This document shows, one piece after another, positions 36,634-45,159 of a DNA stretch of 64,000 nucleotides. Within the stretch, counting starts at the first letter, position 1. Every line of letters begins with the position of its first letter. The translations under genes and the position numbers were made by a program. Source of the DNA: Burkholderiales bacterium 39-55-53. GTDB taxonomy: Bacteria > Pseudomonadota > Gammaproteobacteria > Burkholderiales > Burkholderiaceae_C. The stretch spans positions 1 to 64,000 of the forward strand of contig NCJK01000003.1 in assembly GCA_002282445.1 (NCBI GenBank), read 5' to 3'. Below the pieces are notes generated by a model, which was not told the DNA's origin, did no database searches, and worked only from the letters and a program-made list of their open reading frames with translations.

Positions 36634-39414
36634 TCAATGTGCTTTGTCCCAGTTCGGACCCACCCCAACCTCAGCCAACAACGGCACTTTCAGCTGCGCC
36701 ACTTCAGCCATCAGGCGTGGCACTTCAGTGCGGACCCATTCCACTTCTGACTCGGGCACTTCAAACACCAGTTCATCGTGCACTTGCATGATGACTTTGG
36801 TTTGGCGGTGTTGATCGTCAATGGCTTTTTGCACGGCCACCATGCTCATCTTGATGAGGTCGGCGGCTGTGCCTTGCATGGGCGCGTTGATAGCGGCACG
36901 CTCAGCACCAGCGCGGCGTGGGCCGTTGGGACTGTTGATTTCGGACAAATACAAGCGGCGGCCAAACACAGTTTCGACATAGCCTTGTGCTTTGGCTTGT
37001 TCGCGTGTGTCGTCCATGTAGCGCTTCACACCCGCGAAGCGTTCAAAGTAACGGGTGATGTAGTTCTTGGCTGCGCCGTTGTCAATGCCCAGCGCTTTGG
37101 CCAAACCAAACGCGCTCATGCCGTAGATGAGGCCAAAGTTAATGACCTTGGCATAGCGGCGCTGCTCGGTACTGACTGCATCAACACCCACGCCAAACAC
37201 TTCGGCCGCCGTGGCACGGTGCACGTCTAAGCCATCGTGGAAAGCCTTGACTAAAGCCTCGTCACCACTGATGTGCGCCATGATGCGCAACTCGATCTGG
37301 CTGTAGTCGGCACTGGCTATCACGCAGCCCGCAGGGGCCACAAATGCTTCGCGCACTTTGCGCCCCTCTGCCGTGCGAATTGGAATGTTCTGCAAGTTGG
37401 GATCGTTGCTAGACAAGCGGCCCGTCACGGCCACGGCTTGCGCGTAGTGTGTGTGCACGCGACCTGTGCGTGGCACGGCCATTTGCGCGAGTTTGTCGGT
37501 GTAGGTGCCTTTGAGTTTGCTAAGACTTCGGTGCTCCAAAATTTTGGCAGGCAGTGGGTAGTCTTCGGCCAATTTCTCCAGCACTTCTTCGTCGGTGCTA
37601 CGTGCGCCGGTGGCGGTTTTTTTGATAACGGGCAAGCCCAGTTTGTCAAAGAAGATTTCGCCCAGTTGCTTAGGGCTGGCCAAGTTAAATGGCTGGCCTG
37701 CAATTTCATACGCTTCAGTTTCTAGCTGCACGATGCGTTGACCCAGCGCGTGGCTTTGTGCGGCGAGTGTTGGTGCGTCAATCAACACACCGTTTCGCTC
37801 GATGCGATAAAGCGCTTCGCTGCTTTGAATTTCTAGTTCGTAGATGAAGCGCAGTTTGTCGTCGGCTTGCAAACGCGGCCACAGCACTTGGTGTACGTCT
37901 AGCGTCATGTCGGAGTCTTCGCATGAGTATTCGGTGGCACGCGCCACGTCCACTTGCGAGAACGGAATTTGGTGCGCGCCTTTGCCGCACAGGTCTTCGT
38001 AGTTCAAACCTTTGCGGCCCACATGGCGCTCGGCCAAGCTTGCCAGGCCGTGAGGTTTGTGCACTTCCAGCACATAGCTTTCCAGCATGGTGTCGTGCGC
38101 GTAGCCCTTCACCTCAATGCCGTGGTTGGCCATGACATGTCGGTCGTATTTGATGTGTTGGCCAAGTTTCTTGATGTCAGAATTTTCAAACCAAGGCTTG
38201 AGTTTGGCCAGCACTTCATTGATAGGTAGCTGCGTGGGTGCATCACCATAGCTGTGCGCCAGCGGGATGTAGCAGGCCTCGCCGGGCTTGACCGAAAAAC
38301 TCAAACCCACAATCTCGGCGCGCATGGCATCAAGCGATGTGGTCTCGGTGTCAAACGCCACCAGCTCGGCTGCGTTGAGTTTGGCCAGCCATGCATCGAA
38401 CATAGTCCAGTCCAGCACGCAGTCGTAATGCTTGTCGGTCACGGTAGATACCGTGGGCTCGGGTTCGTCAAACAGGCCGGGGTTGGGTTCAAACTTTGGC
38501 TTAGCTTCTGATGCTCCGGCTGAATCACCACCTTCGCTGATGGCGCGGGCCAAACCTTTGAAGCCATAGGTTTCGTAAAAGGTTTTGAGTGCGGGCTTAT
38601 CAGGCTCGGCCAAGTGCAGCGCATCGAGTGCGGGCAAGTTGGGCACGTAGGCCGATAAATCGCAATCGGTTTTCATGGTCACCAGCTGGCGGCCTGTAGG
38701 CAGCCACTCAACGGCTTGACGCAAGTTCTCACCCGCTACGCCTTTGATGGCGCTGGCGTTTTGCAGCAAATTGTCGAGAGAGCCGTATTCCATCAGCCAC
38801 TTGGCAGCAGTCTTTGGGCCCACCTTGGCCACGCCGGGCACGTTGTCAACCGTGTCGCCCACCAAGGTTTGGTAGTCGATCATCAAATTCGGCGGCACGC
38901 CAAACTCGGCGGTCACGCCAGCCACATCGCGTTTTTTGCCGTTCATGGTGTCCATGATGGTGATGTGTTCGTTCACCAACTGGCTCAAATCTTTGTCACC
39001 ACTCGACACCACCACTGTCACGCCTTGCTTGGCAGCGGTCACAGCGAGTGTGGCAATCACGTCGTCAGCCTCTACGCCCGGCACATCCAGCACCGTCCAG
39101 CCCAACATGCGCACCATGGCGTGGATGGGCTCGATTTGCGAGCGCAAGTCATCCGGCATGGGCGAGCGGTTGGCTTTGTAAGCGGGGTACATCTCGTCGC
39201 GGAAGGTGGGGCCTTTGGCGTCAAACACGCAAGCGGCCAACTGGGTGGGCACTTCTTTACGTAGGGCCTGCATCATGTTGATCATGCCGCGGATGGCACC
39301 TGTGGCCGCACTCGTTGGATCGCCTGGCACAGCGCGCAGGTCGGGCATGGCATGGAAGGCGCGGTATAGGTAGCTGGAGCCGTCGACCAGCAGCAATGTT
39401 TTGGATTCACTCAT
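36634..39414 (-). CDS. polA: DNA polymerase I
   Basis: Repair and Okazaki-fragment processing polymerase. The 926-residue protein has all three parts. The 5' nuclease (1 to about 300) begins LLLVDGSSYLYRAFHAMPDL. The 3'-5' exonuclease lies at about 330-510 with the DxE motif in VAFDTETTSLDAMRAEIVGL, so proofreading looks intact. The polymerase domain has motif A ASADYSQIELRIMAHISGD, motif B region RRYAKVINFGLIYGMSAFGLA, and motif C MQVHDELVFEVPE. It is transcribed away from the palindromic element at 39437-39768, which leaves only about 22 bp between that element and its start codon. Confidence 0.98.
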   Translation of the reverse strand: MSESKTLLLVDGSSYLYRAFHAMPDLRAVPGDPTSAATGAIRGMINMMQALRKEVPTQLAACVFDAKGPTFRDEMYPAYKANRSPMPDDLRSQIEPIHAMVRMLGWTVLDVPGVEADDVIATLAVTAAKQGVTVVVSSGDKDLSQLVNEHITIMDTMNGKKRDVAGVTAEFGVPPNLMIDYQTLVGDTVDNVPGVAKVGPKTAAKWLMEYGSLDNLLQNASAIKGVAGENLRQAVEWLPTGRQLVTMKTDCDLSAYVPNLPALDALHLAEPDKPALKTFYETYGFKGLARAISEGGDSAGASEAKPKFEPNPGLFDEPEPTVSTVTDKHYDCVLDWTMFDAWLAKLNAAELVAFDTETTSLDAMRAEIVGLSFSVKPGEACYIPLAHSYGDAPTQLPINEVLAKLKPWFENSDIKKLGQHIKYDRHVMANHGIEVKGYAHDTMLESYVLEVHKPHGLASLAERHVGRKGLNYEDLCGKGAHQIPFSQVDVARATEYSCEDSDMTLDVHQVLWPRLQADDKLRFIYELEIQSSEALYRIERNGVLIDAPTLAAQSHALGQRIVQLETEAYEIAGQPFNLASPKQLGEIFFDKLGLPVIKKTATGARSTDEEVLEKLAEDYPLPAKILEHRSLSKLKGTYTDKLAQMAVPRTGRVHTHYAQAVAVTGRLSSNDPNLQNIPIRTAEGRKVREAFVAPAGCVIASADYSQIELRIMAHISGDEALVKAFHDGLDVHRATAAEVFGVGVDAVSTEQRRYAKVINFGLIYGMSAFGLAKALGIDNGAAKNYITRYFERFAGVKRYMDDTREQAKAQGYVETVFGRRLYLSEINSPNGPRRAGAERAAINAPMQGTAADLIKMSMVAVQKAIDDQHRQTKVIMQVHDELVFEVPESEVEWVRTEVPRLMAEVAQLKVPLLAEVGVGPNWDKAH

Positions 39415-39436
39415 AGGTTGTGATTGTGCCTTGTGT

Positions 39437-39768
39437 GCTTTTTTTGGCTGGGCTCGCTGGACGCGGCTGGTGGGCGTCGCTACTTCATGCTGGTGTACCA
39501 GAAATCATGGCGACGCCCACCAGCCACGACCAGTCTGCGGCCTGCTTTAGTTCATGCCTGCATGCATGGCTCGTGCCTTTGGCACGTTGCCATGCGCAAA
39601 CTAAAGCTGCAACCATGAAACGATGTGGCAATCGCGACAGCGGAGCCACAACCCAGCAGGCCGTAGTCTTGGGGGTTGAGGGATGAGCGGGTGACGATTT
39701 CTGGTACCCCAGCATGAGGAACCCGCTCATCCCTCAGCCCCCAAGCGAGCCCAGCAAAACAAGCCAAA
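39437..39768. repeat. Compound palindromic element between polA and thrB
   Basis: Almost the whole 406-bp gene-free gap is built of nested inverted repeats. Outer ends: GCTGGGCTCGCT (39447-39458) and AGCGAGCCCAGC (39744-39755), with imperfect A/T-rich extensions. Hairpin 1: GGCTGGTGGGCGTCGC (39465-39480) and its complement (39510-39525). Centre: CGGCCTGCT/AGCAGGCCG (39538-39546/39655-39663), GCTTTAGTT/AACTAAAGC (39544-39552/39599-39607) and GCATGGC/GCCATGC (39564-39570/39589-39595). Hairpin 3: a 26-bp stem (39668-39693/39720-39745) with one internal mismatch plus one at its loop end. The loops of hairpins 1 and 3 carry the same 22-base block in inverted orientation (39485-39506; 39696-39717) with one mismatch. 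No protein is credible here. It resembles a REPIN/MITE-like unit; no target-site duplication is obvious. Confidence 0.85.
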
Positions 39769-39820
39769 CTGTCACCAAAGCGCCAACTACAATGTCAAAC
39801 TTTTTAATCCCTTGGCAGTC

Positions 39821-40783
39821 ATGGCAGTTTTTACCGAAGTTTCAGAGTCCTCCGCGCAAGAACTGCTGACCCAACTCAAGCTTGGCGAGTTAGTAGAGCT
39901 CAAAGGCATCCAAGGCGGGATTGAAAACACCAATTACTTCCTCACCAGCAGCACCGGCCAATATGTGCTCACGCTGTTTGAGCGCCTCACGCACGCGCAA
40001 CTGCCGTTTTATCTGTACCTGATGAAACACTTGGCACACGGCGGTATTCCTGTACCAGACCCCATGTCAAACCAAGACGGCGACATCTTGCTCACCGTTG
40101 AAGGCAAGCCTGCTGCGGTGGTCAACCGCTTGCGTGGAAAAAGCGAACTTAGTCCCTCCGCTGCCCACTGCGCCGCTGTGGGCGACATGCTGGCCCGCAT
40201 GCATATTGCTGGGCGCGACTACAACCGCCAACAGCCCAACTTGCGCGGCCTGCCTTGGTGGAACGAGACCGTGCCTGTGGTGCTGCCGTATTTGAATGAA
40301 TCACAAGCCGCACTCATTCAAACAGAGCTGGCCTATCAAAACCACACTGCAGCCTCGTCGGCCTACACCGCCCTGCCCCGTGGCCCTGTGCATGCCGACT
40401 TGTTCCGCGACAACGTGATGTTTGATGGCTCGCCAGAAGCCCCGGAGTTGAGTGGCTTCTTCGACTTTTACTTTGCTGGCGTAGACACTTGGCTGTTTGA
40501 TGTGGCTGTGTGTTTGAACGATTGGTGCATCACGCACGCCGAAGGCACGCACGATGCGGCCAAGGCGCAAGCGTTCATCGACGCATACCAAGCGGTACGC
40601 CCCTTCACACCCGCTGAGCGCCAGCTACTCAACCCCATGCTGCGTGCGGGTGCTTTACGTTTTTGGACTTCGCGCCTGTGGGACTTCTACTTGCCACGCG
40701 AAGCCAGCATGTTGCAACCCCACGACCCCAAACACTTTGAGCGTGTGTTGCGCCAACGTGTGGCACATCCTGTCACACTCTGA
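39821..40783 (+). CDS. thrB: Homoserine kinase (ThrB type II, APH-like fold)
   Basis: Phosphorylates homoserine for threonine synthesis. The 320-residue protein belongs to the aminoglycoside-phosphotransferase-like ThrB of beta- and gammaproteobacteria rather than the GHMP type. It has the N-terminal nucleotide loop GIENTNYFL and the catalytic stretch PRGPVHADLFRDNVMFDG followed by SGFFDFYFAGVDTWLFDVAVCLNDW. The start MAVFTEVS matches the family; a TTG three codons earlier is less likely. A membrane-protein gene follows 3 bases later. Confidence 0.93.
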   Translation: MAVFTEVSESSAQELLTQLKLGELVELKGIQGGIENTNYFLTSSTGQYVLTLFERLTHAQLPFYLYLMKHLAHGGIPVPDPMSNQDGDILLTVEGKPAAVVNRLRGKSELSPSAAHCAAVGDMLARMHIAGRDYNRQQPNLRGLPWWNETVPVVLPYLNESQAALIQTELAYQNHTAASSAYTALPRGPVHADLFRDNVMFDGSPEAPELSGFFDFYFAGVDTWLFDVAVCLNDWCITHAEGTHDAAKAQAFIDAYQAVRPFTPAERQLLNPMLRAGALRFWTSRLWDFYLPREASMLQPHDPKHFERVLRQRVAHPVTL

Positions 40784-40786
40784 CCT

Positions 40787-41563
40787 ATGAAACTCAACGT
40801 CGTCCCCGCAAAAACTGGCACGCTCTGGGTGCGCCAAGGCATTCGTGCTTTTTGGAAGCAGCCCCTCGCCCTTACTGGTTTGTTCTTCATGTTCATGGCG
40901 AGCATGTCCATCCTCTCCATCGTGCCAGTGCTGGGAAGCTTTTTGGCTTTGATGCTGCTGCCTGCCGCCACGCTGGGCCTGATGGCTGCCACGCGTGAAG
41001 TAGAACTGGGCAAGTTCCCCATGCCGTTCATCTTGGCAGCCGGTTTTAGGACTGGCGCAGATGGCAAGAAAAACATGATCGTGCTGGGCCTGATCTACGC
41101 GCTGTGCTTTGTGGGCGTGATGGGCATATCCACCCTGGTAGACGGGGGTGGCTTTGCATCGCTGTACCTAGTGGGCGGTAATTTGGACGTTGAAACGGTG
41201 ACGGACTCAGACTTTCAAAACGCCATGTGGCTGTCGATGATGTTGTATTTGCCTTTGTCACTCGTGTTTTGGCATGCGCCAGCACTCACACATTGGCATG
41301 GTGTGCCTGTGAGCAAAAGCTTGTTTTTTAGCGCTATTGCTTGCCTGAGCAACTGGCGCGCATTTTTGATGTTTGGTGTGATGTGGACCGGTATCTTTAT
41401 GGGGACCACTTTGATCATCACGCTCATCGGTAGTCTGCTGGGCGACGGTGAATTTGCCGCCATGGCCTTGCTGCCCGCCATGCTGATGATGGCGTCGATG
41501 TTTTTCAGCTCGACGTACTACAGCTTTGTAGACTGCTTCACGTCGGACACGATTTACGCCTAA
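40787..41563 (+). CDS. BPSS1780-family membrane protein
   Basis: A 258-residue integral membrane protein with about six hydrophobic spans. It starts MKLNVVPAKTGTLWVRQGIRAFWKQPLALTGLFFMF, the conserved opening of a Burkholderiales family named after a Burkholderia pseudomallei locus. Its function is not known. There are no catalytic motifs; the second half contains WHAPALTHWHGVPVSKSLFFS, a conserved loop. It is directly downstream of thrB and convergent to uvrD, with 12 bases between stops. Confidence 0.85.
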   Translation: MKLNVVPAKTGTLWVRQGIRAFWKQPLALTGLFFMFMASMSILSIVPVLGSFLALMLLPAATLGLMAATREVELGKFPMPFILAAGFRTGADGKKNMIVLGLIYALCFVGVMGISTLVDGGGFASLYLVGGNLDVETVTDSDFQNAMWLSMMLYLPLSLVFWHAPALTHWHGVPVSKSLFFSAIACLSNWRAFLMFGVMWTGIFMGTTLIITLIGSLLGDGEFAAMALLPAMLMMASMFFSSTYYSFVDCFTSDTIYA

Positions 41564-41575
41564 AAGGCATCAAGC

Positions 41576-43960
41576 TCACACTTGTGTGAGCTTGGCCACG
41601 CTTAGCGCCAACCACTTGGTGCCGTGACGTGGGAAGTTCACTTGCGCACGGGCATCGTCGCCCACACCTTCAATACTGATCACCGCACCTTCGCCAAACT
41701 TGGCGTGGAACACCTGCACACCACTGCGCACCCATGCATTCGGCCCACTGGTCACAGGGGCTGCACGCTGAGGCACGGGCTTGGGCGCAACCGCCGTAGC
41801 TGCACCACCACCCCATGCGTTGTTTTGCCAGCCGTTGTTGTTCTGCCAAGCATCACGCCGCGTTGGCATCGCATCTGCAAACGCTGAACGCGCAGGCGTG
41901 ATCCACTTCATGGTGTGCTCTGGCAGCTCTTCAAAGAAACGGCTTTTCAAGTTGTAGCGCGTTTGGCCATGCAGCATGCGGGTTTGCGAATGGCTGAGGT
42001 ACAAACGCTTGCGCGCACGTGTGATGGCCACGTACATGAGGCGGCGTTCTTCTTCGAGGCCATCAAAGTCGTTCATCGAGTTCTCGTGTGGGAACAAGCC
42101 CTCTTCCATGCCCGTGATGAACACGCAGTCAAACTCCAAGCCTTTGGATGCATGAACCGTCATCAGCTGAATCGCGTCCTGCCCCGCTTTCGCTTGGTTG
42201 TCACCCGACTCCAACGCAGCGTGCGTGAGGAAGGCCGCCAAAGGCGACAAGGTTTCGCCCGTGTCGGCGTTGATCATGGTTTGCGGTGTGGCGGCGGTGT
42301 TGCCGTCAGTAGCAACAGGCTGGCCATGCTCGTCAATGGGCAAAGCCACGGCATCGCGGCCAAAGCCTTCTTGTGTGACAAAGCTCTCAGCGGCGTTGAC
42401 CAATTCCTGCAAGTTTTCAATGCGGTCTTGGCCTTCGCGTTCGCCTTGGTAATGCGTGATGAGGCCTGAGTGGTCGAGCAACAGCTCAATGATTTGGCGC
42501 AGGTTTTGGCCTTGGGTTTGCTCACGCAGCACATCAATTTTGGCCACAAAGGCGCTGAGATTGGCACCTGCTTTGCCAGCCACTGCAGTGACGGCGTCGC
42601 TCATGGCGCAGCCCATGGCTCGGGATGCGTCTTGCAGCTGCTCGATGCTGCGTGCACCAATGCCGCGCGGCGGGAAGTTGACCACGCGCATGAAGCTGGT
42701 GTCGTCGCGTGGGTTTTCTAGCAAGCGCAAATAGGCCAAGGCGTGTTTGATTTCAGCGCGTTCGAAGAAGCGCAAACCACCGTACACGCGGTACGGTATG
42801 GCGGCGTTGAACAGCGCGGTTTCAATCACACGGCTTTGTGCGTTGCTGCGGTAGAGCACGGCTATTTCGCTGCGGTGTTGCACACCATTAGCGCCGTCGC
42901 CATTTTGGCCATCGCGCAAAAGTTGCTTCATCTCTTCCACCATCCATTGCGCTTCCGCAAAGTCGGTGGGGGATTCATACACACGCACGGGCTCGCCTGC
43001 GCCCTGCGTGGTGTGCAGGTTTTTACCCAAACGGCCTTTGTTGTGGCTGATGAGGTGGTTGGCACTGTCCAAGATGTTGCTGAAGCTGCGGTAGTTTTGC
43101 TCGAGCTTGATTTGGTGCGTCACGTTGTACTCGCGCACAAAGTCGGCCATGTTGCCCACGCGTGCGCCACGGAAGGCGTAAATGCTTTGGTCATCGTCGC
43201 CCACGGCCAAGATAGACCCGCCACCTTGGTCCACAGGGCCAGCGAGTTGTTTAAGCCATGCGTATTGCAGCTTGTTGGTGTCTTGAAACTCGTCCACCAA
43301 GATGTGTTGAAAGCGGCGGCGGTAGTGCTCGCGCAGCGGGTCGTTGTCGCGCAGCAGCTCGTAGGAGCGCAGCATGAGTTCACCAAAGTCAACTACGCCC
43401 TCACGTTGGCATTGAGCTTCGTACAGCTCGTACAGCTCCACACGTTTGCGGTCATCGGGATCGCGAGCCACCACGTCTTTAGGGCGCAGGCCGTCTTCTT
43501 TGCAGCCGGCAATGAAGCGCATGGTTTCTTTAGGTGGAAAACGCTCGTCATCCACATTGAATTGCTTGCTCAGGCGCTTGATGGCGCTGAGCTGGTCTTG
43601 GGTGTCCAAGATTTGAAAAGACTGGGGCAAGTTGGCCAGCTTCCAGTGGGCGCGCAAAAAGCGGTTGCACAGTCCGTGGAAGGTGCCCACCCACATGCCG
43701 CGCACACTCACAGGCAGCATGGCCGACAAACGCGTGAGCATTTCTTTGGCGGCCTTGTTGGTGAACGTCACCGCCAAGATGCCGCCCGGCGACACCTGCC
43801 CGGTTTGCATGAGCCACGCAATGCGCGTGGTCAGCACCCGCGTCTTACCCGACCCTGCCCCCGCCAAGATGAGCGCATGCGCCTGAGGCAGGGTCACTGC
43901 GGCGGCTTGCTCGTTGTTGAGACCTTGGAGCAAGGGGGATGTGTGGGGGGTGGAATGCAT
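41576..43960 (-). CDS. uvrD: DNA helicase II (UvrD/Rep family)
   Basis: Superfamily 1 3'-5' helicase for nucleotide excision and mismatch repair. The 794 residues include the Walker A AGAGSGKTRVLTTRIAWL (residues 34-40), Walker B VDEFQDTNKLQYAW, motif III GDDDQSIYAFRGA, motif IV QNYRSFSNIL, and motifs V-VI VHASKGLEFDCVFITGMEEG / RRLMYVAITRARKRL. The C-terminus has a linker rich in N, G and A followed by the conserved tail VFHAKFGEGAVISIEGVGDDARAQVNF, the Tudor-like module of UvrD. That tail favours UvrD over Rep or PcrA-like paralogues. Confidence 0.94.
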   Translation of the reverse strand: MHSTPHTSPLLQGLNNEQAAAVTLPQAHALILAGAGSGKTRVLTTRIAWLMQTGQVSPGGILAVTFTNKAAKEMLTRLSAMLPVSVRGMWVGTFHGLCNRFLRAHWKLANLPQSFQILDTQDQLSAIKRLSKQFNVDDERFPPKETMRFIAGCKEDGLRPKDVVARDPDDRKRVELYELYEAQCQREGVVDFGELMLRSYELLRDNDPLREHYRRRFQHILVDEFQDTNKLQYAWLKQLAGPVDQGGGSILAVGDDDQSIYAFRGARVGNMADFVREYNVTHQIKLEQNYRSFSNILDSANHLISHNKGRLGKNLHTTQGAGEPVRVYESPTDFAEAQWMVEEMKQLLRDGQNGDGANGVQHRSEIAVLYRSNAQSRVIETALFNAAIPYRVYGGLRFFERAEIKHALAYLRLLENPRDDTSFMRVVNFPPRGIGARSIEQLQDASRAMGCAMSDAVTAVAGKAGANLSAFVAKIDVLREQTQGQNLRQIIELLLDHSGLITHYQGEREGQDRIENLQELVNAAESFVTQEGFGRDAVALPIDEHGQPVATDGNTAATPQTMINADTGETLSPLAAFLTHAALESGDNQAKAGQDAIQLMTVHASKGLEFDCVFITGMEEGLFPHENSMNDFDGLEEERRLMYVAITRARKRLYLSHSQTRMLHGQTRYNLKSRFFEELPEHTMKWITPARSAFADAMPTRRDAWQNNNGWQNNAWGGGAATAVAPKPVPQRAAPVTSGPNAWVRSGVQVFHAKFGEGAVISIEGVGDDARAQVNFPRHGTKWLALSVAKLTQV

Positions 43961-43976
43961 CGAAAGATTTTAGGTT

Positions 43977-44049
43977 TAGAATCAGCCACCGGGCCCAAGA
44001 TTCTTGCGCTCGGTTTTTTTATGTCTGCCATTTGCGTCTAAAAAAACCG
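43977..44049 (+). promoter_or_regulatory. Terminator-like leader of guaC
   Basis: TAGAAT (43977-43982) could be a -10 hexamer. From 43988, ACCGGGC pairs with GCTCGGT (one G-U pair) around an inner CAAG-ATT-CTTG stem. It is followed by seven T (44014-44020), a convincing intrinsic terminator on the plus strand 79 bases before guaC. CGGTTTTTTT (44011-44020) is also perfectly complementary to AAAAAAACCG (44040-44049), so the terminator arm has a competing partner. No upstream plus-strand gene exists for it to terminate, since uvrD points the other way. Attenuation of guaC is inferred. Confidence 0.5.
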
Positions 44050-44098
44050 GCCAAGCCAAGCGCTCAATCTTCGAACGTTATTTTCTGGAGCTTGGGAA

Positions 44099-45076
44099 AT
44101 GGAAATTTTTGATTACGACAACGTCTTGTTGCTGCCACGCAAATGCCGTGTGGAAAGCCGCTCTGAATGCGATGCAGGCGTTGAACTCGGTGGCCGCAAG
44201 TTTCGCTTGCCAGTTGTCCCCGCCAATATGAAAACCGTGGTGGATGAAAACATCTGCTTGTGGATGGCGCAAAACAACTACTTCTACGTGATGCACCGTT
44301 TCGATTTGGACAATGTCCAATTCGTGAAAGACATGCACGCCAAGGGTGTGTACGCTTCTATCTCTTTGGGCGTCAAAGCCCCAGACCGCGAGACCGTCGA
44401 CACACTTGCTGCTGCTGGCTTGACACCTGAATACATCACCATCGACATCGCCCACGGCCACGCCGACAGCGTGCGCGACATGATTGGTTATATCAAGGCT
44501 AAATTGCCCAAGAGCTTTGTGATCGCGGGCAACGTGGCCACGCCTGAAGCCGTGATCGACCTCGAAAACTGGGGCGCTGATGCGACCAAAGTGGGTGTGG
44601 GTCCAGGCAAGGTGTGTATCACCAAGCTCAAAACTGGTTTTGGCACAGGTGGCTGGCAGTTATCAGCGCTCAAGTGGTGCGCCCGCGTGGCGACCAAGCC
44701 CATCATTGCTGACGGCGGCATTCGCAGCCACGGCGACATTGCCAAGAGCATCCGCTTTGGCGCGAGCATGGTGATGATTGGTTCGCTGTTTGCAGGCCAC
44801 GAAGAGTCGCCAGGCAAGACCGTGGAAGTCAATGGCGAACTGTTCAAGGAATACTACGGCTCAGCCTCTGACTTCAACAAAGGCGAATACAAGCACGTGG
44901 AAGGCAAGCGCATCCTCGAGCCCGTCAAAGGCAAATTGGCCAACACGCTCATCGAAATGGAACAAGACGTGCAAAGCTCCATCAGCTATGCCGGCGGCAC
45001 CAAACTGATGGACGTGCGCAAGGTGAACTACGTCATCTTGGGCGGCGACAACGCTGGCGAACATCTCTTGATGTAA
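44099..45076 (+). CDS. guaC: GMP reductase
   Basis: Reductively deaminates GMP to IMP with NADPH, recycling guanine nucleotides. The 325-residue TIM-barrel enzyme has the catalytic cysteine C173 in [17 protein letters not shown]. The phosphate-binding [29 protein letters not shown] follows. There is no CBS pair, which separates it from IMP dehydrogenase. The sequence is of the compact bacterial GuaC type 2. A terminator-like hairpin precedes it and a strong bidirectional terminator follows. Confidence 0.95.
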   Translation: MEIFDYDNVLLLPRKCRVESRSECDAGVELGGRKFRLPVVPANMKTVVDENICLWMAQNNYFYVMHRFDLDNVQFVKDMHAKGVYASISLGVKAPDRETVDTLAAAGLTPEYITIDIAHGHADSVRDMIGYIKAKLPKSFVIAGNVATPEAVIDLENWGADATKVGVGPGKVCITKLKTGFGTGGWQLSALKWCARVATKPIIADGGIRSHGDIAKSIRFGASMVMIGSLFAGHEESPGKTVEVNGELFKEYYGSASDFNKGEYKHVEGKRILEPVKGKLANTLIEMEQDVQSSISYAGGTKLMDVRKVNYVILGGDNAGEHLLM

Positions 45077-45107
45077 GCCTCGTACCTTGGCCAATTGGTG
45101 GCCAAAC

Positions 45108-45145
45108 AAAAAAGCCTGTCTGCTTTGCGCATGACAGGCTTTTTT
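45108..45145. terminator. Bidirectional terminator between guaC and the hydrolase gene
   Basis: AAAAAAGCCTGTC (45108-45120) and GACAGGCTTTTTT (45133-45145) form a 13-pair stem with U-tracts in both directions. Just before it TTGGCCA/TGGCCAA forms another small hairpin. It serves convergent guaC and the alpha/beta hydrolase gene. Confidence 0.93.
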
Positions 45146-45159
45146 ATTGCTTTGGTTTT

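Noticed and set aside
39424-39767. Several short reading frames in the palindromic element (for example frames giving MLVYQKS, MLGYQKS and HAGVPEI)
   Set aside because: They arise because both strands of an inverted repeat translate to similar peptides. None has a ribosome-binding site or a recognisable domain.
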